From the NCBI GenBank assembly GCA_947072805.1, contig CAMTJK010000150.1, positions 1 through 8,118 on the forward strand: DNA of 8,118 bases. Reading direction: 5' to 3'. A model generated the notes under the pieces. The model saw nothing but the letters and a program-made list of their open reading frames with translations. It was not told where the DNA came from and ran no database searches. Below are positions 1-5,700 of the stretch, piece by piece (the first letter of the stretch is position 1; every line of letters begins with the position of its first letter). Position numbers and translations under genes: made by a program. The stretch comes from an uncultured Prevotella sp. GTDB taxonomy: Bacteria > Bacteroidota > Bacteroidia > Bacteroidales > Bacteroidaceae.

Positions 1-21
1 AAACAAATGAAAGAGACATGA

Positions 22-63
22 TTTTTTATAAAATTCAATAAATATGATTACCTTTGCATGGAT
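22..63 (+). promoter_or_regulatory. Bacteroidota-type promoter for the YejM-like gene
   Basis: TACCTTTG at 49-56 matches the Bacteroidota primary-sigma -7 consensus TAnnTTTG exactly and is followed by C, as is common. A T-run at 22-27 lies about 21 bases upstream, where the weaker -33 element (usually containing TTTG or TTG) is expected; here it is TTTT rather than an exact match. Transcription would start near 62-64, giving an untranslated leader of about 80 bases before the start codon at 142. The -7 match is seen directly; its use as a promoter is inferred. Confidence 0.6.
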
Positions 64-101
64 ACATGTATCTGTAATCGGACGACAATACTGTAATACA
101 G
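61..101. promoter_or_regulatory. Two short palindromes in the leader, possible operator
   Basis: GATACATGTATC at 61-72 is a perfect 12-bp palindrome lying on the predicted transcription start. CTGTA-A-TACAG at 91-101 is a second inverted repeat (5+1+5). The word CTGTAAT occurs at both 72-78 and 91-97. The first palindrome sits where a repressor would block initiation, but no known operator is recognised. Either could also be a weak RNA hairpin in the leader. Short AT-rich palindromes arise by chance, so this is only a candidate. Confidence 0.25.
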
Positions 102-141
102 CACTTGTCCTTACCTTAATAAAGCTGATATATAGAATAAA

Positions 142-2013
142 ATGATGAAAAAAGCATCAACAAAGAAGAGCATGAAGACAGGCTTCACATATTTTATTGC
201 GGCAACAGCACTGTTTGCCGTCCAGTTCATGTTCTATATGAAAGGCAGTACCGTGTTGGAAATTATGGATTTCAGCGGCTGGCTGTTTTTTGTCACGTCG
301 TGCGTGTCACACGCTGCCTGCTTTGCACTGGTTCCGTTTCTCTTGTTGTTCACTCCCTTCGGACTGTTCGGGCGGCGGCGCACAGGCGGTGTGCTTATGA
401 CAGCCGGAGTGTCTCTCCTGTCAATTTTTATATTCCTCAACATGCAGGTCTACGACATCTACCGCTTCCACATAAACGGTTTCGTTATAAATATGCTCAC
501 GAGCGATGGTGCCGGCGAGATATTCAAATTCGACACCATGCTATATGTCAAGGAAATAGCCTTTTTCCTTTTGCTCATAGCCGTATGTACATGTCTGTGG
601 ATAGCCGTTCTTAGATACAGTGAACGTGTAAAACGTAGCGCACTATGGTCGGCTACAGGCATAATATTGGCATGTACACTTTTTGCACATCTGTTTTTTG
701 TCTATGCCGAATTCAACTTGAAGCAGACGGTCATCAACTGCAAGAAGATGATACCCTACTATTTTCCTCTCAAGGCCCGCACACTGCTTCGTGACCTCGG
801 CTTTACTCCCCCAAACGGGCATTTTTCTTCTGAAGGTATAGGAACCGCCAGCGGAGAAATCATATATCCGCTCCATCCGCTGAAAGCCGCCGCAGAACTG
901 TCGCGCGAGCAGTGCCCGAATATCGTTCTTATCCTCATTGACTCATGGAACAAGCGTTCACTGACACCCGAATGTATGCCCAACACATACGCCTACGCCA
1001 AAGACAACCTGTGGTTTGACAATCACGTAAGCTCTGCAAACAGAACGATAGGAGGAGTGCTCGGGCTGTTCTTCGCCATACCGTCCTATTATTGGGACAT
1101 ATTCGACGAACATAACGTCAGCCCCGTATTCATAGACCGCATGCTTGAACTGGGCTACCGGTGCCAGGTATATCCAAGCGCAGAGATTTCATATTTCGTT
1201 CCATTCGAACGAGTGATATTCAACAAGATTAAAGGAGTGAATACCTCAACAGAAGGCGCGACGGTGTATGAACGCGACCGCCGTGTGACAGAAAACTTCA
1301 TTGCCGACCTCAACAAACAGGCAGGCAGCGGTCAGCCTTTCTTCTCGATGCTGTTCTACGACCTGCCACACAGCTTTGAACTGCCGGAGGACAAGCTCAC
1401 ACGGTTTACGCCAAGCGACAAATACATCGACTACACCAAACTCAACAACGACACAGACCCCACGCCCGTATTCAACCTGTACAGAAACTGCTGCTACCAG
1501 ACCGACATCTTCGTTGGACAGGCTCTGAAAGCCATCGAAGAAAGCGGCGTGGCTGACAACACCATTGTCATCATAACAGGAGACCACGGTCAGGAGTTCA
1601 ACGAGAACAAGAAAAACTACTGGGGACATCCCTCTAACTTCTCAATATGGCAGATTGGCGTGCCGCTTATATGTCATTTCAACGGAAATGAACGCCCCGT
1701 AGGACGACGAACATACCGCACCACCCACTACGACATAGTACCGACACTTATGACGGAAGCTCTCGGCGTGGCAAACCCACCCTCGGACTACAGCATGGGG
1801 CGGCTGCTGAGCGACAGCACAAGCCGCAAATGGCACACCATGAGCAAATACGAAAGTATAGTCTTCCTGCTTGACAACGACACGATACTTGAAAAGACAA
1901 GCAGCGACGGCATAGAGATAACCGACGCCAGACTGAACATTGTGGACGGCTATCATGTGAATGCAAAAGAATTCAACGCTGCAATAAAAAATCTCAACCG
2001 GTTCCTGAAGTAA
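142..2013 (+). CDS. YejM/PbgA/LapC-like inner-membrane protein (DUF3413-type membrane domain plus sulfatase-fold periplasmic domain)
   Basis: A 623-residue membrane protein with five hydrophobic helices at about 14-33, 46-70, 82-101, 135-157 and 168-189, then a linker and a periplasmic alkaline-phosphatase-superfamily domain from about 258. The topology, the segment RFHINGFVINML (108-119) between helices 3 and 4, and YFPLKARTLLRDLGF (207-221) after helix 5 match enterobacterial YejM/PbgA/LapC, as do SSANRTIGGVLGLF (297-310) and the NTIVIITGDHG strand (473-483). Enterobacterial YejM controls LPS synthesis through LapB-FtsH turnover of LpxC and has a degenerate active site. Here the residues expected for catalysis are present: D267, nucleophile T302, H410, D481, H482 and H496. 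It may therefore be an active phospho-group transferase (phosphoethanolamine- or LtaS-like) or a hydrolase on envelope lipids; the substrate is unknown. ATG codons at 142 and 145 are both plausible starts. It has its own promoter and a hairpin over its stop. Family assignment is strong; activity is inferred. Confidence 0.85.
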   Translation: MMKKASTKKSMKTGFTYFIAATALFAVQFMFYMKGSTVLEIMDFSGWLFFVTSCVSHAACFALVPFLLLFTPFGLFGRRRTGGVLMTAGVSLLSIFIFLNMQVYDIYRFHINGFVINMLTSDGAGEIFKFDTMLYVKEIAFFLLLIAVCTCLWIAVLRYSERVKRSALWSATGIILACTLFAHLFFVYAEFNLKQTVINCKKMIPYYFPLKARTLLRDLGFTPPNGHFSSEGIGTASGEIIYPLHPLKAAAELSREQCPNIVLILIDSWNKRSLTPECMPNTYAYAKDNLWFDNHVSSANRTIGGVLGLFFAIPSYYWDIFDEHNVSPVFIDRMLELGYRCQVYPSAEISYFVPFERVIFNKIKGVNTSTEGATVYERDRRVTENFIADLNKQAGSGQPFFSMLFYDLPHSFELPEDKLTRFTPSDKYIDYTKLNNDTDPTPVFNLYRNCCYQTDIFVGQALKAIEESGVADNTIVIITGDHGQEFNENKKNYWGHPSNFSIWQIGVPLICHFNGNERPVGRRTYRTTHYDIVPTLMTEALGVANPPSDYSMGRLLSDSTSRKWHTMSKYESIVFLLDNDTILEKTSSDGIEITDARLNIVDGYHVNAKEFNAAIKNLNRFLK

Positions 2014-2073
2014 ACAGGCAGGAACCGGTCTGCAGAGACGAGGTCTGGAGTATATATACAGACACGCTTTTTT
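1997..2073 (+). terminator. Hairpin across the stop codon and downstream T-run, possible terminator
   Basis: ACCGGTTCCTG (1997-2007) and CAGGAACCGGT (2019-2029) form a perfect 11-bp stem with an 11-base loop that contains the TAA stop (2011-2013). No T-run follows it directly. A second, weaker stem, GTCTG (2043-2047) with CAGAC (2059-2063), lies four bases before six Ts at 2068-2073. Together they could end the transcript or protect its 3' end. The first stem is too far from the T-run to be a classical intrinsic terminator, so partial read-through into ruvA is possible. Confidence 0.4.
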
Positions 2074-2139
2074 GCATGTTCTTAACGCGCAATACAATAA
2101 AAAGCGGTGTTGCATCGTTTTATTGAATGTATATATACA
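2050..2139. repeat. GTATATATACA repeated twice upstream of ruvA
   Basis: GTATATATACA occurs at 2050-2060 and 2129-2139, 79 bases apart, and its first ten bases are a perfect palindrome. Both copies lie in the 139-base gap between the YejM-like gene and ruvA, the second ending 13 bases before the ruvA start. They could be protein-binding sites or AT-rich promoter DNA for ruvA-sprA. I see no exact TAnnTTTG element in this gap, so the ruvA promoter remains unplaced. Chance is a real alternative given the simple sequence. Confidence 0.3.
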
Positions 2140-2152
2140 CAAACGTAAAAAA

Positions 2153-2755
2153 ATGATTGAATACATTAAAGGCGAACTCGCAGAGCTCACGCCCGCCTTG
2201 GCTACGGTTGAAGCCGCAGGTGTGGGCTACGCACTTAACATTTCTCTAAACACTTACTCTGCCATACAGGGCAAAAAAGAGGTAAAGCTGTACGTCTATG
2301 AAGCCATACGCGAGGATGCCTACTCGCTATATGGTTTTGCCAACCGTAAGGAGCGCGAGCTCTTCCTGCTACTCATCAGCGTATCGGGCGTGGGCACAAA
2401 TACGGCACGCATGGTGCTGTCGTCGCTCACACCTGCCGAACTGTGCAACAGCATTTCCACCGGCAACGAACGCATAATAAAGAGCATAAAGGGCATAGGA
2501 CTGAAAACGGCACAGCGCATAATAGTGGACCTGCGCGACAAGATAGTGGCTCTGGGCATAGCAGAGGAAATTCCCGCCGGCGGAACACTATCGGCTCCGG
2601 TGAACAACGAGGTGAAAGACGAAGCCGTAAGCGCACTCACCATGCTCGGATTCTCGCCCGCACCGTCGCAGAAAGTGGTGGTGGAAATACTGCAGGCACA
2701 GCCCGACGCCACAGTAGAGACTGTAATAAAACTGGCTCTCAAGCAGATAAAATAG
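2153..2755 (+). CDS. ruvA: Holliday junction branch migration complex subunit RuvA
   Basis: RuvA forms tetramers that bind four-way DNA junctions and load the RuvB motor hexamers that drive branch migration; RuvC then cuts the junction. It acts in the cytoplasm in recombinational repair. The 200-residue length is normal. Domain I (about 1-64) is the OB fold, opening with MIEYIKGEL and carrying the acidic pin E54-D55 in IREDAYSLYGF. Domain II holds two helix-hairpin-helix motifs, VSGVGTNTA (77-85) and KGIGLKTA (113-120). After a flexible linker (about 138-152), domain III (about 153-200) is the small helical RuvB-binding domain, with LTMLGF at 162-167. The ATG at 2153 is preferred over the in-frame ATG at 2072 because RuvA proteins start at this MI motif; the 27 extra codons have no RuvA-like content. 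A-rich sequence, not a Shine-Dalgarno site, precedes the start. sprA follows after 36 bases in the same frame, so the two are probably co-transcribed. RuvB and RuvC are not in the window. Confidence 0.96.
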   Translation: MIEYIKGELAELTPALATVEAAGVGYALNISLNTYSAIQGKKEVKLYVYEAIREDAYSLYGFANRKERELFLLLISVSGVGTNTARMVLSSLTPAELCNSISTGNERIIKSIKGIGLKTAQRIIVDLRDKIVALGIAEEIPAGGTLSAPVNNEVKDEAVSALTMLGFSPAPSQKVVVEILQAQPDATVETVIKLALKQIK

Positions 2756-2791
2756 AAAGGACCGACAGAAGAAGACGTCAAGATAAGAAGC

Positions 2792-5700
2792 ATGAGGGGA
2801 AAACGTAAAGACATAAGCTTAATATTGCGACTGGCTCTACTACTGATGGTAGTGAGCGCAGGTGCCTTTGCCATGCCCCAAACCGACGATGACGACGACA
2901 AAGCGACCAAGAAACCCACACCCAAGGCACAGCCAAAGATTGTGACAGCCGACGAGACAATACCCGACTCGCTGCTGAACGCACGATGGAGGATACAGAA
3001 AACAGCACCGCTGATCACAGAAGATCTCGACTCGTCTGCCATCGACCTGAAAATGCCAGAAAACATAAAGCAAGAGGTGGAATACAACGACTCGCTGAAC
3101 TTGTATTTCATCGGCTCTAAGATAGGCGACTCCTACCTCAACACGCCGGTAATGATGACACCGGAGGAATATCGTAAATGGAGCGAACGAAAAGCCATGC
3201 AACAGTTCTTCCGCAAGAAAGACGCAGAAAACGTGGCTGCAAAAGGAAAGGAGAAGTTTGACTTCACAGACATGAAGTTCGACCTCGGACCGGCTGAAAA
3301 GATATTCGGACCGGGTGGCGTACGCATAAAGACACAAGGTACGGCGGAGCTGAAAGTGGGTGCCACAATAAACAAGATAGACAACCCGTCACTGCCAATA
3401 CGCAACCGCAAAACCACCGCCTTCGACTTCGACGAAAAGATAAACCTCAACCTCAACGGAAAGGTGGGCGACAAGGTGAACCTAAATCTCAACTACAACA
3501 CCGACGCCACCTTCGACTTCGATACCAAAAACCTAAAACTCACCTACGAGGGCAAGGAAGACGAGATTGTCAAGCTCGTGGAAGCGGGCAACGTAACCTT
3601 CCCCTCCAACTCATCACTCATACAGGGCGCATCGTCGCTCTTCGGAATAAGAACCGACCTGCAATTCGGCAAACTGAAACTGCAGACGGTGATGTCACAG
3701 AAAAACTCTACATCGAAGAGCGTCGCTTCGAAAGGCGGTACACAGATGACGCCATTCGAGATAAACGTAGCCGACTACGAGGAAAACCGCCACTTCTTCC
3801 TGGCACACTACTTCCGCGAGCGTTATGACGCCGCCATGGCAACACTGCCCAACATAATGACGGGAGTGAAAATAACACGCGTAGAGGTGTGGGTGACAAA
3901 CAAGACGGGAACAACAAGCAACTCGCGCAACATAGTGGCTCTTGCCGACCTCGGCGAGGGAAAGAACGTAAGCCTGCCCATGTGGGGAGGCAACGGCGAT
4001 GTGGCTCCGAGCAACTCTGCCAACACAGAATACTACGCCATGACACACGATTACGTGGAGGCACGACAGCTTGACCGCACAAACACCGTGCTCGACGCCA
4101 TAAGCGGATTCCGCGGTGCCGTGGACTACGAGAAACTGCAGAGCGCACGACTGCTTAACACATCGGAATATAAGGTGAACACCGCCCTGGGATACATCAC
4201 TCTCAATACGGCTCTGCAAAGTGATCAGGTGCTCGCCGTGGCTTTCGAGTATACACTGAACGGACAGACATACCAGGTGGGAGAATTTGCCGCTGACAAC
4301 ACCAACACTAACGAGGCGCTGTTCGTAAAGGCTCTGAAAAACACAAACAACAGTCCGCAGATGGCTAACTGGAAACTGATGATGAAGAACGTCTATTACC
4401 TCGCATCGACAGTGGAAAAGACAAAATTCCGCCTCGATGTGAAATACCAGAGCGACACTGCAGGCGTATATCTAACCTATCTGCCCGAACCCAGCGTGAA
4501 GAGCAAACCGCTCATCAGAGTGCTCGGCGCAGACAGACTCGACAATAACAACAAGGCTAACTCCAACGGATACTTCGATTACGTGGAAGGCTACACCGTA
4601 GGCAACGGCAGGGTGTTCTTTCCTGCCGCCGAACCATTCGGCTCTTATTTGAAGAACTACCTCACACGGTCGGGAGTTAGCGAGGATAAAGCAAGACAAT
4701 ATGCCTTCACCGAACTGTACGACACAACGAAAACGGCAGCCAAACAGATAGCCGAAAAGAACAAATATATCCTCACAGGACAGTTTAAGGGTACAGCAGC
4801 CAACGTCATCTCGCTCGGAGCATACAACGTGCCGCAGGGCTCGGTGGTGGTAACAGCCGGAGGTGTGGTGCTTAGCGAAGGATCAGACTACAGCGTAGAC
4901 TATGCTGCCGGCGAAGTGACCATACTCAACCAAAGCATCATAGACGCCGGAACATCCATAAACGTAAGTCTGGAGAGCAACTCGGACTACGGAATGATGA
5001 GAAAGACGATGTTCGGAATAAACTGGGAGTACGACTTCTCCAAGAACTTCCAAATGAGCGGTACATTGCAGCATCTGCACGAACAGGCACTTACCTCGAA
5101 GGTGGCAATGGGCTCGGAACCACTCAACAACATGCTGTGGGGCATCAACATGAACTGGAAAAAGGAGAGCCAATGGCTCACCAACATGCTCAACAAAATA
5201 CCGTTCCTGCACTGCACACAGCCATCGCAGATTTCACTTACTACCGAATTTGCACAGCTCATAGCAGGACAGGCAGGAGGCACACAAGACGATGCTTCAT
5301 ACATAGACGACTTCGAGAACACGAAGAACGGCATAGACGTGTCGGAGCCCACATCGTGGGTACTGTCGAGCGTGCCGTCAATGTTCAACGAAGCGAACGA
5401 CAAGGAAACACTGGCAAGCGGATTCAACCGCTCACTGCTGGCCTGGTACAACATCGACCCGCTCTTCACCTACAAGAGCAGTTCTCTGACACCAAGCCAC
5501 ATAAAGAGCGACCTGAAACAGCTCTCCAACCACTACGTGCGCGAAGTGTATGTAAGCGAACTATATCCAAACCGCGACCAAAGCACCTATAACGGAGCCA
5601 CCTCCACCCTGTCCATCCTCAACCTGGCATATTATCCGCAGGAACGCGGACCGTACAACTTCTCTACCGACATCAATCCCGACGGTACAATGACCAACCC

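Noticed and set aside
1..21. A possible 3' end of an upstream gene ending at TGA 19-21
   Set aside because: Only six codons are visible and stops occur in other frames nearby, so nothing separates coding from intergenic sequence.
2072..2152. A longer RuvA start at the ATG at 2072
   Set aside because: RuvA proteins begin at the MIEYIKG-type motif encoded from 2153; the extra 27 codons are not RuvA-like and overlap the T-run and the second AT palindrome.
1642..2190. A 182-codon - strand open frame over the 3' end of the YejM-like gene and the gap
   Set aside because: It is cysteine-rich without pattern, lies mostly antisense to conserved catalytic-domain codons and has no promoter or start context. 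It might be tested for antisense RNA but not called a gene.
2885..2902. DDDDDK in SprA (residues 32-37), which resembles an enteropeptidase site
   Set aside because: It lies in the low-complexity acidic stretch after the signal peptide, expected to be periplasmic and out of reach of a host protease; coincidence is the simplest reading.
2320..3111. A 263-codon open frame on the - strand across ruvA and the start of sprA
   Set aside because: It is antisense to two clearly conserved genes, its serine- and arginine-rich translation resembles no family, and it crosses a gene boundary. It is a by-product of codon bias on the other strand.
3695..4219. Overlapping - strand open frames of 146 and 174 codons inside sprA
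   Set aside because: They overlap each other in different frames, oppose a continuous SprA frame and have low-quality Cys/His/Arg-rich translations.
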